The notes: generated by a model from the letters alone, not told the origin. Shown: positions 1-8,489, counted from the first letter of the stretch. The stretch: 64,000 nt of DNA from Burkholderiales bacterium (GCA_020854105.1 JADZGB010000009.1:62001-126000); one strand, 5' to 3'. Numbers and translations are program-made.

Positions 1-1
1 G

Positions 2-286
2 GTCGTGGAGCCCGAGATCCACAGCTTCGAGGTCTGGGAGGGGGACACCTACCTGCTGTGTTCAGACGGCCTCAATGACATGGTCGAAGATGACGATATT
101 CATCTGACGCTCACTTCGCTTCAGGCAAACCTTCCGCTTGCCGCTAATCAACTGGTGCAGATGGCCAACGACAATGGCGGGCGTGACAACGTGTCCGTGA
201 TCCTGGTGCAGGTCCGAAAGCCCTTCCCGGCATCGCCCGGACTGCTGGGCCGGCTGAAGAACTGGTTTGGAAAGAACGGGGATTGA
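2..286 (+). CDS. PP2C-family protein phosphatase, C-terminal part (gene begins before the window)
   Basis: About 94 C-terminal residues of a PP2C (PPM) Ser/Thr protein phosphatase are visible; the reading frame runs in from outside the window. The late PP2C blocks are present: LLCSDGLNDMV, whose SDG aspartate is a metal ligand in this family, and NGGRDNVSVILV, whose DN aspartate is another, followed by a short basic tail. Enzymes of this family remove phosphate from Ser/Thr sites made by Hanks-type kinases. The stop is four bases before the ATG of the FHA-protein gene, so the two are almost certainly co-transcribed, and two Hanks kinases are encoded at 11.7 and 24.3 kb. The family call is firm; the substrates are unknown. 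Confidence 0.9.
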   Translation, partial: VVEPEIHSFEVWEGDTYLLCSDGLNDMVEDDDIHLTLTSLQANLPLAANQLVQMANDNGGRDNVSVILVQVRKPFPASPGLLGRLKNWFGKNGD

Positions 287-290
287 ACCT

Positions 291-1259
291 ATGGCGAAGC
301 TGATCCTGAGCCTTGATGGCATGATGCTCCGGGAGTACCCCCTGACCAAGGAGCGCACCACCATCGGCCGCAAGCCGCACAACGACGTGGTGATCGACAA
401 CCTGGCGGTCAGCGGCGAGCACGCCATGATCATGACCATCCTCAACGACTCGTTCCTGGAGGATCTGGGCAGCACCAACGGCACCCAGGTCAACGGTCAG
501 TCGATCAAGAAGCACTTCCTCCAGACCAACGACGTGATCGAACTGGGCAAGTACAAGCTCAAGTACCTGTCGGAAGTCGCGGCCGCGCAACCATCGCAGC
601 AGGATTTCGAGAAGACCATGGTGCTGCGTGCGCCGCCCATGGCGCCCGCCGAGTCGCCCCCTGCGGTCGCCGCTGCACCGGCTGCGGCGGCCGCTGCCGC
701 TGCCGCACCGGAGCCCAGGAGCCTGCGCGACACGGTGGTGGACCCGGCGCAGGCCGACGCCCTGGCGTCCACCGATCTGGGCCATCCTGCGTCCGCCGCT
801 TCCACGCCGGAACCACAGCCGGCTGCCGCTGCGGCGGTGGCCGCCACTGCGGCAGCCCGGCCGGCGCCGGCCGCGGTTCCTCCCTCCACCGTGGTCGCCA
901 CCGCGGCCGCGATGGCGGGCGGCGGCGAGGCCGCCGTCGAGGCTCCGGCACCTGCCCAGGCCGTCGCGCGACCGGCCGTCGCGACCGCCGCACTGGGCGT
1001 GATCCAGATCCTGTCCGGCCCCAGCGCCGGAAAGGAGCTGCCGCTGACCAAGGCCCTGACCACGCTCGGCAAGCCGGGCGTGCAGGTGGCGGTGATCGCC
1101 CGCCGGCCACAAGGCTACTTCATCACGCACGTCGAGGGCGGCAACTTCCCGGTGCTCAATGGCAGGAGTCTGGACGCCCAGGCGCACGCGCTCACCGATC
1201 ATGACGTGGTCGAACTGGCGGGCGTGAAAATGGAGTTCTTCCTCAAGCCCAATGCGTGA
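291..1259 (+). CDS. FHA-domain phosphopeptide-binding protein
   Basis: A 322-residue protein with an N-terminal FHA domain (about residues 20-95) showing TIGRKPHNDVVI, the SGEH pair and DLGSTNGTQVNG, the residues that bind phosphothreonine in this family. A long Ala/Pro-rich, low-complexity linker follows (about 110-240). The last 80 residues look like a second, degenerate FHA-type beta-sandwich without the GR/SxxH/GSTNG set. The start is the ATG four bases after the phosphatase stop; an in-frame TTG further upstream overlaps the phosphatase and is unlikely. It most likely reads the phosphorylation state set by the linked phosphatase and the cyclic-nucleotide-domain kinases. No membrane segment or signal peptide is seen, so a cytoplasmic adaptor is inferred. 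Confidence 0.9.
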   Translation: MAKLILSLDGMMLREYPLTKERTTIGRKPHNDVVIDNLAVSGEHAMIMTILNDSFLEDLGSTNGTQVNGQSIKKHFLQTNDVIELGKYKLKYLSEVAAAQPSQQDFEKTMVLRAPPMAPAESPPAVAAAPAAAAAAAAAPEPRSLRDTVVDPAQADALASTDLGHPASAASTPEPQPAAAAAVAATAAARPAPAAVPPSTVVATAAAMAGGGEAAVEAPAPAQAVARPAVATAALGVIQILSGPSAGKELPLTKALTTLGKPGVQVAVIARRPQGYFITHVEGGNFPVLNGRSLDAQAHALTDHDVVELAGVKMEFFLKPNA

Positions 1260-1317
1260 TCCCCGGGATTGCGGCGCGGCCCGGCCCGGCGGCTGAGTCC
1301 CGCATGGTGCCGCGCAG

Positions 1318-3534
1318 GTGAGAAAGTACGCCCTGCGCGCTGCCGTCGCGCTGTTGGTCGTGCTCGTGTTCTGCGGGCACGTGACGCGCCACCTCGAGCT
1401 TCCCTTCGTCCAGCGCATCGAATCGATGCTCTACGATGCGCGCCTGCGCCTGACCATGCCGGGCACGATCGACGATCGGATCGTCATCGTAGACATCGAC
1501 GAGAAGAGCCTCGCCAGCGAGGGACGCTGGCCCTGGCCGCGCGACCGGATCGGTCTGCTGCTCGATCGCCTGTTCGACGACTACGCTGCGCAGCTGGTCG
1601 GCTTCGACGTGGTGTTCGCGGAGCCCGACCGCAGTTCCGGCCTGAAGCAGCTGGAAAGGCTCGCGCGCAACGAACTGGCGCACGTGGACGGTTTCCGCTC
1701 CGCCTTGGAAGCGCTCGCCCCCGGCCTGCAGTACGACCGCATCCTGGCCCAGAAGATGGCCGGCCGGCCGGTGGTCCTGGGCTACTACTTCACGCACGAG
1801 GGCGCGCGCGGGCCCGCGCATGCCAATGCCCTGCCGCCACCGGTCCTGCCACCCGGCGCGCTGGAGGGCGTGCGCACGCAGCCGACGGTGTGGACCGGGT
1901 ACGGGGCCAATCTTCCCGAACTGCAGGAAGCCGCAGCGGCAGTGGGCCACTTCAACCCGTGGCCGGACGAAGACGGCATCACGCGGCGGGTGCCCATGCT
2001 CGCGGAGTTCGCCGGCGCGTACTACGAATCGCTGGCGCTCGCCGTACTGCGGGTGCTGATGCATGTGCGGTCGATCGCGCCCGGCCTGGGCGAGGCGGTG
2101 GGCAGGGCACGCTCGCTCGAGTGGCTCGACGTTGGTGGCGACATCCGCATTCCGGTGGACGGCCAGGCCACCGCGCTCGTGCCCTACCGCGGCCCGGCGG
2201 GCAGTTTTCCCTACGTGTCCGCCGCCGATGTCCTGAGCGGCAAGGCGGATCGTGCCGTCCTCGCCGATCGGGTGGTCCTGGTGGGTGCCACTGCCCCGGG
2301 CCTGAACGATCTGCGTGCTACGCCGGTCGGACCGGTCTACCCCGGCGTGGAGGTGCACGCCAACCTGATCGCGGGTGCCCTGGACGGCCGCATCCCGCAC
2401 ATGCCGGGCTACGTCGTCGGCCTCGAACTGCTGGTGCTGGCCGCAAGCGGCGTGCTGCTCGCGCTGGTGCTGCCCTTGCTTGCTCCGCTGCCTTCCACGC
2501 TGCTCACGCTGGGCGTGTTCGCCGGGGCCGGCGCCCTGAACCTGGTCCTGTGGCAGCGTGCGAGCGTGGTGCTGCCGCTGGCCGCCACCCTGTTGATGAT
2601 CGGCGCGCTGTTCGCACTGAACATGTCCTACGGCTTCTTCGTGGAGGCGCGTGCCAGGCGCCAGATCACGCGCCGCTTCGGACAGTACGTGCCGCCGCCC
2701 GTGGTCGAGGTGATGAGCCGCCATCCCGAGCGCTTCTCGATGCAGGGCGAGAGCCGCGAACTCACCGTGCTGTTCTCGGACGTGCGCGGATTCACCACGG
2801 TGTCGGAGGGTCTGGATCCGAAGGTGCTGGCGCAGGTGATGAACGAGTTCCTCACCGCCCTGACCCGGGTCATCCATACACACCGGGGTACGATCGACAA
2901 GTACATGGGCGACTGTATTATGGCTTTCTGGGGTGCGCCGGTCGCGGATACCGGCCATGCACGCAACGCGGTGCTCGCCGGGCTGGACCTGCTGTCGGCG
3001 ATGCAGGCGTTGCAGCCCCGGTTTGCCGCGCGCGGATGGCCGGTGCTCGACGTGGGAGTGGGCATCAATACCGGCCGCATGACGGTGGGCAACATGGGCT
3101 CGGAGATTCGGGTGGCCTATACCGTCATGGGCGATTCGGTCAATTTCGCTTCCCGCCTGGAAGCCCTCACCCGGCACTACGGCGTGGGCATGCTGGTGGG
3201 CGCGTCGACACGCGCGGCCTGCGCCGCGATTGCCTTCCGTGAAGTGGACCGCGTGCGGGCCAGGGGCAAGCGCGAGGCGGTGGCCGTGTTCGAACCGCTC
3301 GCCCCGGCACACGCGCTCGATGCGGCATTGGCGGCCGAGGTCGAGCATTGGCACGCGGCACTCGGACTGTACCGGCAGCAGCGCTGGAGCGAGGCGCGCG
3401 CCGCGCTGTCCGACCTGCAGCGCCTCCGTCCGCAGTCGATTCTGTATGCCGAGTTCCTGCGCCGCGTGGAGGTCCTGCGCGCGCAGCCCCCGGGGGCCGA
3501 CTGGGACGGGGCCTGGACATTCGACAGCAAGTGA
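1318..3534 (+). CDS. CHASE2-domain class III adenylate/guanylate cyclase
   Basis: A 738-residue membrane cyclase starting at a GTG. Order: one N-terminal membrane segment, an extracytoplasmic CHASE2 sensor (about 30-340), three hydrophobic helices (about 365-440), then a class III catalytic domain (about 480-660). Catalytic signs are LFSDVRGFTTV and KYMGDCIMAFWG for the two metal-binding aspartates, the purine-contacting Lys in IDKYMGD, and the transition-state Asn and Arg in DSVNFASRLE. The residue normally Asp in mammalian cyclases appears to be Thr in AYTVMGDS, the class IIIb arrangement, which favours cAMP and is often bicarbonate-responsive. A helical tail of about 70 residues follows. 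The next gene, three bases downstream, encodes a putative cAMP phosphodiesterase. The external ligand is unknown. Confidence 0.93.
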   Translation: MRKYALRAAVALLVVLVFCGHVTRHLELPFVQRIESMLYDARLRLTMPGTIDDRIVIVDIDEKSLASEGRWPWPRDRIGLLLDRLFDDYAAQLVGFDVVFAEPDRSSGLKQLERLARNELAHVDGFRSALEALAPGLQYDRILAQKMAGRPVVLGYYFTHEGARGPAHANALPPPVLPPGALEGVRTQPTVWTGYGANLPELQEAAAAVGHFNPWPDEDGITRRVPMLAEFAGAYYESLALAVLRVLMHVRSIAPGLGEAVGRARSLEWLDVGGDIRIPVDGQATALVPYRGPAGSFPYVSAADVLSGKADRAVLADRVVLVGATAPGLNDLRATPVGPVYPGVEVHANLIAGALDGRIPHMPGYVVGLELLVLAASGVLLALVLPLLAPLPSTLLTLGVFAGAGALNLVLWQRASVVLPLAATLLMIGALFALNMSYGFFVEARARRQITRRFGQYVPPPVVEVMSRHPERFSMQGESRELTVLFSDVRGFTTVSEGLDPKVLAQVMNEFLTALTRVIHTHRGTIDKYMGDCIMAFWGAPVADTGHARNAVLAGLDLLSAMQALQPRFAARGWPVLDVGVGINTGRMTVGNMGSEIRVAYTVMGDSVNFASRLEALTRHYGVGMLVGASTRAACAAIAFREVDRVRARGKREAVAVFEPLAPAHALDAALAAEVEHWHAALGLYRQQRWSEARAALSDLQRLRPQSILYAEFLRRVEVLRAQPPGADWDGAWTFDSK

Positions 3535-3537
3535 GCC

Positions 3538-4302
3538 ATGAAACTGCGCGTGCTTGGTTGTAGCGGGAGCATCGGCGGGAGCCTGCGCACCACCGCATTC
3601 CTGCTCGACGACGACATCCTGATCGACGGCGGAACCGGCGTAGGCGATCTGACGCTCGAAGAACTGCAGTGCATCGACCACGTCTTCGTCACCCACTCGC
3701 ACCTCGACCACGTCGCCTGCATTCCCTTCCTGCTCGACACCGTTGGCAGCTTGCGCGAGCGCCCCCTCACGCTGCACGCCAGCCACGAGACGCTGGCGAT
3801 CCTGCGCGAGCATCTGTTCAACTGGAAGCTCTGGCCGGATTTCTCGGTCATCCCGTCAGCCGCCGCGCCCTGCATGCGCTACCACGCCATGGCGCCTGGG
3901 GAGGCGGTGCGGATCGGTACCCGGACCATTCGCAGCCTGCCCGCGAACCACGTTGTACCGGCTGTCGGCTACCACCTCGACAGCGGGGCGGGCAGCCTCG
4001 TGTTCACCGGTGATACCGGCCCGTGCGCGCCGTTGTGGGAGGCTGTCAATCGCATCGGCAATCTGCGCTACGTGATCGTGGAGACTGCTTTCGCCAACGC
4101 GGAGCGCGCGCTCGCGGATGCCTCCAGGCACCTGACGCCGGACCTGCTCGCGGCCGAGCTCGCCAGCCTGGCTGGCAAGCCCGAGATCCTGATCACGCAT
4201 CTCAAGCCCGTGGACGGCGCGTCGACGATGGAGGAGGTGCGCCGCGTCGCTGCAGCCTGGGCGCCGCGCATGCTCGAGCACGGCGAGGTGCTGGAATTCT
4301 GA
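3538..4302 (+). CDS. Metallo-beta-lactamase-fold hydrolase, putative class II-like cAMP phosphodiesterase
   Basis: A 254-residue single-domain metallo-beta-lactamase-fold protein. The metal-binding motif THSHLDH lies near residue 52, with further candidate ligands in LPANHV, FTGDTGP and LITHLKP, all in the expected order. The HxHLDH box followed by a hydrophobic stretch resembles the class II cyclic-nucleotide phosphodiesterase signature, although Cys replaces the usual Gly/Ser. RNase Z and other hydrolases share this fold, so the substrate is inferred mainly from the neighbour: it starts three bases after the cyclase stop and is certainly in the same operon. It has no signal peptide, which places it on the cytoplasmic side with the cyclase catalytic domain. 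A cAMP-degrading role is likely, not proven. Confidence 0.85.
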   Translation: MKLRVLGCSGSIGGSLRTTAFLLDDDILIDGGTGVGDLTLEELQCIDHVFVTHSHLDHVACIPFLLDTVGSLRERPLTLHASHETLAILREHLFNWKLWPDFSVIPSAAAPCMRYHAMAPGEAVRIGTRTIRSLPANHVVPAVGYHLDSGAGSLVFTGDTGPCAPLWEAVNRIGNLRYVIVETAFANAERALADASRHLTPDLLAAELASLAGKPEILITHLKPVDGASTMEEVRRVAAAWAPRMLEHGEVLEF

Positions 4303-4387
4303 TGATACGACCAGGGATTCGCCCGGCGCCGCCGGCGGGAGTCCTGCCTTGTTGCCCAATGGTGGACGAAGCGTCGGGGATTGACAG

Positions 4388-6757
4388 ATGAGTACCGTGT
4401 ACGAGTCGCGGCCGCAGGCCGAGGGCGACGTGCGCTCGCGGCTGGAGTTCCAGCGCAAGCTGCAGGCCGTCACCAACAAGATCCACGCGACCAGCAATGC
4501 CGACGAGATCATGCTCGAACTGAGTCAGGATATCTGTGACCTACTCGGGGCCGACCGCCTGACCGTGTACGCACTGTCCGAGGATCGCAGCGCCATCGTG
4601 TCCAAGGTCAAGACCGGACTCGCTTCCTTCAAGGATCTGCGGCTGCCGGTGAGCGAGCAGAGCCTCGCCGGTTACGTGGCGCTCGAGAAGACGCTGCTCA
4701 ACGTCCGCGACGTCTACGACGAGGAGGAACTGCGCAGTCACTCGCCCGCGCTGAAGTTCCTCAAGGAGGTGGACCGCCGCACCGGCTACCGCACCACGCA
4801 GATGCTGGTCGCGCCGGTGGTCGATGCCCCGACCGGCGAGGTGACCGGGGTGGTGCAGGCGATCAATACGCGTTCCGGCGAACCCTTCTCCGCAGTGGCG
4901 GTGGAGGCGGTGCAGAACCTGTGCGAGACGCTGGCCATCGCGTTGAAGCAGCGCCAGAAGCCACAGGCGGCGGTACGCGGGACGTACGCGGCGCTGGTCA
5001 TCGGCGGGGTGCTGCAGGCGGAGGAACTGGCGCTGGCGCTGCGCGCGGCACGCCAGAAGAACACCGACCCCGAGAGCGTGCTGATCGACGACTTCCAGGT
5101 GAGTGCGGAGCATCTCGGCAATGCCCTGTCGCAGTACTTCGGCGTACCCTACGAGCCGCTGCGCAGCGACCGCATCAAGCCGATCGACCTGCTCAGGAAT
5201 CTCAAGCGCGAGTTCCTCAAGAGCAGCGCCTGGCTCCCCCTGGAGGACACACCCGAGGGCGTGGTGGTGCTCACCACGGATCCGGAGCGGGTGCGCGCGG
5301 GACGGCTGGTCGCGAATGTCTTTCCCAAGACCAAGCTCATCTACCGCGTCACCACCCGGCGCGAGTTCAACGCCACGCTGGACCAGTACTTCGGCGTGGA
5401 GGTGGACACGTCCTCCATCGGCGATCTGCTCTCCGGCCTGGAGCAGGACTACGACGACGAGGGCGGCGCCAGCGCTGACGATGTCTCGCTCGCCGCCGAC
5501 AATGAACTGGTCAAGCTGGTCAACAAGATCATCATCGACGCCTATCACCAGGGCGCCTCCGACATCCATATCGAGCCCTACCCGGGCAAGGGCAAGACCG
5601 AGGTGCGCTTCCGCAAGGACGGCTCGCTGCAGCACTACATCTCGGTGCCGTCGAGCTACCGCAACGCCATTGCGGCGCGCATCAAGATCATGTGCGACCT
5701 CGACATCTCCGAGCGGCGCAAGCCGCAGGACGGCAAGATCAAGTTCCGCAAGTTCGGTCCCCTGGACATCGAGCTGCGCGTGGCCACCGTGCCGTCGCAG
5801 GGCGGCATGGAAGACATCGTCATGCGTATTCTCGCGGCCGGCGAGCCGATCCCGCTAGAGAAGTTGGGACTGTCGGTGCGCAACCTGCAGAATCTGAAGG
5901 ACACGGTGAGCAAGCCCTACGGCCTGTTCTTCGTGTGTGGTCCGACCGGCTCCGGCAAGACCACCACCCTGCACTCGGTGCTGGGCTTCCTGAACACGCC
6001 CGACACCAAGATATGGACCGCGGAAGACCCGGTCGAGATCACCCAGAAGGGCCTGCGCCAGGTGCAGATGAACCCGAAGGCGGGACTTACCTTCGCCACC
6101 GCGATGAAGGCCTTCCTGCGCGCCGACCCTGACATCATCATGGTGGGCGAGATGCGCGACAGGGAGACGACCGCCATCGGCATCGAGGCCTCGCTCACCG
6201 GTCACCTGGTGTTCGCCACCCTGCACACCAACAGCGCGCCCGAGTCCATCATCCGCCTGCTCGACATGGGGATGGATCCGTTCAACTTCGCCGACGCGCT
6301 GCTCGGCGTGCTCGCGCAGCGCCTGGCCAAGCGCCTGTGCGCGAAATGCAGGAAGCCGCACGTGGCGACCCAGGACGAGCTGAAACTGATGCTGGAGGAG
6401 TACTGCCAGGAACTGACGCAGACCGACAAGTGGAAGCGCGACCCCCAGACGGCCTTCGAGGGTGTCTACCGCGAATGGGTGAAGAGCTTCGCCGACGAGA
6501 AAGGCCAGTTCACGCTCTACACGTCGGTCGGCTGCGATGCCTGCTCGGGCACCGGCTACAAGGGTCGCGTGGGCCTGCACGAATTGCTGATCGGCAGCGA
6601 CGGCACCAGGAAGCTGATCCAGGAACACGTGCGCGTAGCCGAGATCCTCGCGCTCGCGCTCAACGAGGGCATGCGCACGCTCAAGCAGGACGGCATCGAG
6701 AAGGTCCTGCAGGGCATCACCGACATGCATCAGGTGCGCGCGGTCTGCATCAAGTAG
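4388..6757 (+). CDS. GAF-domain PilB/GspE-type secretion ATPase
   Basis: A 789-residue ATPase of the GspE/PilB family with an extra N-terminal GAF domain (about 20-190). A GspE N-terminal (MshEN-like) domain follows (about 200-340). The C-terminal motor shows Walker A GPTGSGKTTT, an Asp box, Walker B DPDIIMVGEMRD, the His box GHLVFATLHT, and a tetracysteine zinc site made by LCAKCRK and CDACSGTGYKGR, as in pilus-extension ATPases. Most PilB proteins lack GAF; such a domain could bind a small molecule such as a cyclic nucleotide. The gene is 85 bases downstream of the putative phosphodiesterase and about 300 bases upstream of a type IV pilin, so it probably powers pilus assembly under signal control. 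It could also be a paralogue of a main PilB encoded elsewhere. Confidence 0.9.
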   Translation: MSTVYESRPQAEGDVRSRLEFQRKLQAVTNKIHATSNADEIMLELSQDICDLLGADRLTVYALSEDRSAIVSKVKTGLASFKDLRLPVSEQSLAGYVALEKTLLNVRDVYDEEELRSHSPALKFLKEVDRRTGYRTTQMLVAPVVDAPTGEVTGVVQAINTRSGEPFSAVAVEAVQNLCETLAIALKQRQKPQAAVRGTYAALVIGGVLQAEELALALRAARQKNTDPESVLIDDFQVSAEHLGNALSQYFGVPYEPLRSDRIKPIDLLRNLKREFLKSSAWLPLEDTPEGVVVLTTDPERVRAGRLVANVFPKTKLIYRVTTRREFNATLDQYFGVEVDTSSIGDLLSGLEQDYDDEGGASADDVSLAADNELVKLVNKIIIDAYHQGASDIHIEPYPGKGKTEVRFRKDGSLQHYISVPSSYRNAIAARIKIMCDLDISERRKPQDGKIKFRKFGPLDIELRVATVPSQGGMEDIVMRILAAGEPIPLEKLGLSVRNLQNLKDTVSKPYGLFFVCGPTGSGKTTTLHSVLGFLNTPDTKIWTAEDPVEITQKGLRQVQMNPKAGLTFATAMKAFLRADPDIIMVGEMRDRETTAIGIEASLTGHLVFATLHTNSAPESIIRLLDMGMDPFNFADALLGVLAQRLAKRLCAKCRKPHVATQDELKLMLEEYCQELTQTDKWKRDPQTAFEGVYREWVKSFADEKGQFTLYTSVGCDACSGTGYKGRVGLHELLIGSDGTRKLIQEHVRVAEILALALNEGMRTLKQDGIEKVLQGITDMHQVRAVCIK

Positions 6758-6983
6758 CGTCGCGCCGCGGATGTACGTGCGCGCGATGTGAAAGAACCCT
6801 GTCCCCGCCAAGGCGCCGTGCCGTGCACCGGCACGCACGACGACGCAACGCGGAACTCTTTGTGTCAGGACGGTCGCGCGAACTTGCCGATTCGTACAAT
6901 CCTCGTGCACGGTTTCGGAGCCACCCCGAATCCGGCCGCCCATTCGTGTGCGATTCCTCAAATCTCGCCCGGACGCGCGCCGG

Positions 6984-6999
6984 TGGCATACCCGTTGCA
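6984..6999 (+). promoter_or_regulatory. Sigma-54 (RpoN) promoter of the pilin gene
   Basis: TGGCATACCCGTTGCA matches the -24/-12 consensus TGGCAYRNNNNTTGCW at every specified position. Transcription would start near 7010, about 54 bases before the pilin ATG. RpoN control of pilA is well known in other proteobacteria, usually with the PilSR two-component system; no activator gene is in the window. The rest of the roughly 300-base gap behind the ATPase gene shows no other gene. Confidence 0.85.
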
Positions 7000-7063
7000 T
7001 TAATGACCCCCGAACACGGAGACCGTGTTTAAGTCCTCTCAACACCGAAGGAGTGCACGTCAC

Positions 7064-7501
7064 ATGAAAGCTATGCAAAAGGGTTTTACCTTGATCGAAC
7101 TGATGATCGTGGTCGCGATCATCGGCATTCTGGCGGCGATCGCGCTGCCGGCCTATCAGGACTACATCGTCCGCTCCAAGGTGTCGGAGGGCCTGGTGCT
7201 GGCCTCCGCCGCGAAGACGGTGGTGGGCGAGAACGCCGCGTCGGCCCGCCCTGACCTGAGCCAGGGCTGGTCGTGGACCGCGGCCACCGCGATCGTGGAC
7301 GACATCGCAGTAGATACCGACTCCGGACTTATCACGGTCACCTACACCGATGAGGCAAAGGCCATCGTTCTGACCCTGACGCCGGAATCCAATGGCGCCG
7401 CGATCGTGGCGGGCACGGTTCCGGATGCCGAAATCACCTGGGTGTGCGCGGTGGACGCCGATACGAACAATCGCTACGTACCGGCCAACTGCCGCATCTA
7501 A
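7064..7501 (+). CDS. pilA: Type IV major pilin (PilA-type prepilin)
   Basis: A 145-residue prepilin. The class III leader is MKAMQKG, cut before the Phe of [18 protein letters not shown], with the conserved Glu at mature position 5. The hydrophobic N-terminal helix continues into [13 protein letters not shown], typical of type IVa pilins, and two Cys residues near the C-terminus (WVCAV and ANCRI) can form the D-region disulfide. The start is the ATG ten bases after GAAGGAG (7047-7053); an upstream in-frame GTG would put extra residues before the leader and is rejected. It has its own sigma-54 promoter and a strong terminator, so it is probably a single-gene, highly expressed unit. The product is processed by a prepilin peptidase and polymerised at the inner membrane. 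Confidence 0.95.
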   Translation: MKAMQKGFTLIELMIVVAIIGILAAIALPAYQDYIVRSKVSEGLVLASAAKTVVGENAASARPDLSQGWSWTAATAIVDDIAVDTDSGLITVTYTDEAKAIVLTLTPESNGAAIVAGTVPDAEITWVCAVDADTNNRYVPANCRI

Positions 7502-7522
7502 GCAGCCGGGTTCGCAGCGAAG

Positions 7523-7547
7523 AAGCCCCTCCTCGGAGGGGCTTTTT
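7523..7547 (+). terminator. Intrinsic terminator of the pilin gene
   Basis: A ten-base stem, AAGCCCCTCC paired with GGAGGGGCTT, closed by a very small loop and followed by a run of Ts. It begins 22 bases after the pilin stop. The A tract on its left arm may let it also work for the convergent soxA transcript. Confidence 0.9.
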
Positions 7548-7556
7548 CATTGTGCC

Positions 7557-7640
7557 GTCATCCCGGCGCAAGCCTGGATCCAGCAGCAACAGAGAAGAAC
7601 CTTCTCCTCCTCGCCGTACCCCGGCGTGCGCCGGAGCGAC
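7557..7640. repeat. REP-like intergenic palindromes (copy 1)
   Basis: Two GC-rich imperfect palindromes: GTCATCCCGGCGCAAGCCTG with a trailing GATCCAGC, then CCCCGGCGTGCGCCGGAGCG at the other end. The same CATCCCGGCGCAAGCCGGGAT core returns in the gaps at about 25.7, 56.5 and 60.1 kb, so this is a dispersed family. The copy lies between the convergent ends of pilA and soxA. Confidence 0.7.
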
Positions 7641-7646
7641 GATGAT

Positions 7647-8489
7647 CTACTTCCGGAACACCGACGACTTCAGCGGCAGGCCGTTGCTCAGATAGGAGAG
7701 GAAGTACTCCAGGTTGTTCCACTCCTCGCTGTTGTAGCCGTAGGGCACGGCGCGCATCTGCTCCATGCAGCGGTTGAAGCGGCCCTGAAAGGTCATCAGC
7801 TCCTCGCCCGCCCGGAAGATCGGCCAGTGCGTGGCGTGGCCCAGGCTGGGCGAGATGATCTCCATGCGCATCGTGCGCCCGGCCAGGTGCTGGTGGCAGC
7901 CGGCGCAGGCCGCGTTGAGCTGCCCGATGCGGCGGTAGTAGAGATCCTTGCCCGCTTCGTACTTGGCCCACGCCTTCTCCGAATCGACCTCGATGTTCAT
8001 CCGCATGCCGTTCGACAGGGTGCGCGCGTAGGCGGAGAGCACGCCCATCGGTTCTCGCTCGCCATAGCGCATCGGTGCTTCGCCGTTGGCCTCGAGGCAG
8101 CGGTTGAGCGCCATCTCGAAGGTCACCACCATGTCGGAACTCTCCTCGTAGTAGGGATAGTTGCCCACCACGTTGCGCCCGCCATCGGGGAAGCAGCCGG
8201 CGAATGTCCCGCCATTGCGAAACGGCTTCTCCCAGATGCGCCGGCCAGCGTCGAGGTCGCCCAGGAAGGGCGGAAACTCCATGATCTGCTCGTACTGGGC
8301 GCGCGCATCGGGGCTGGCGATCATCGCTCCGTAGACGTAGTCCTCGAGCGGGACGCCAGGGAAGAGCTGCTCGAAGTGCCGCACGATGTGCAGCCGGTCG
8401 GCCTCGGATCCCTCGCCGGGCGCAGCGGTCGCGCCGGCGGCCGAGAGCACCACCGCGAGCACGACTAGCCCTGCGCGCGGAAGCTTCAT
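7647..8489 (-). CDS. soxA: SoxA, c-type cytochrome subunit of the SoxXA complex
   Basis: A 280-residue periplasmic cytochrome with a signal peptide starting MKLPRAGLVVLAVVLS. SoxXA oxidatively joins thiosulfate to the SoxY cysteine. One CxxCH haem site is present (CAGCH); the N-terminal haem site of dihaem SoxA proteins is absent, leaving only GGTFAGCFPDGG with a lone Cys, so this is the monohaem type. The Cys in FNRCMEQ is in the place of the haem-ligating, persulfide-modified Cys. The ATG overlaps the soxZ stop by four bases (ATGA). It is the last gene of moaC-soxXYZA; soxB and soxCD are not in the window. Confidence 0.95.
   Translation of the reverse strand: MKLPRAGLVVLAVVLSAAGATAAPGEGSEADRLHIVRHFEQLFPGVPLEDYVYGAMIASPDARAQYEQIMEFPPFLGDLDAGRRIWEKPFRNGGTFAGCFPDGGRNVVGNYPYYEESSDMVVTFEMALNRCLEANGEAPMRYGEREPMGVLSAYARTLSNGMRMNIEVDSEKAWAKYEAGKDLYYRRIGQLNAACAGCHQHLAGRTMRMEIISPSLGHATHWPIFRAGEELMTFQGRFNRCMEQMRAVPYGYNSEEWNNLEYFLSYLSNGLPLKSSVFRK

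Noticed and set aside
1243..3813. Very long open frame (about 856 codons) on the minus strand through the cyclase gene
   Set aside because: It is a shadow of the GC-rich codon use of the cyclase; the product is His/Gln/Arg-rich with no domain. The same applies to long opposite-strand frames at 11713-13407, 28095-30923 and 31931-34708.
6788..7003. Small open frame between the PilB-type gene and pilA
   Set aside because: It spans the sigma-54 promoter, has no ribosome-binding site and no recognisable protein features.
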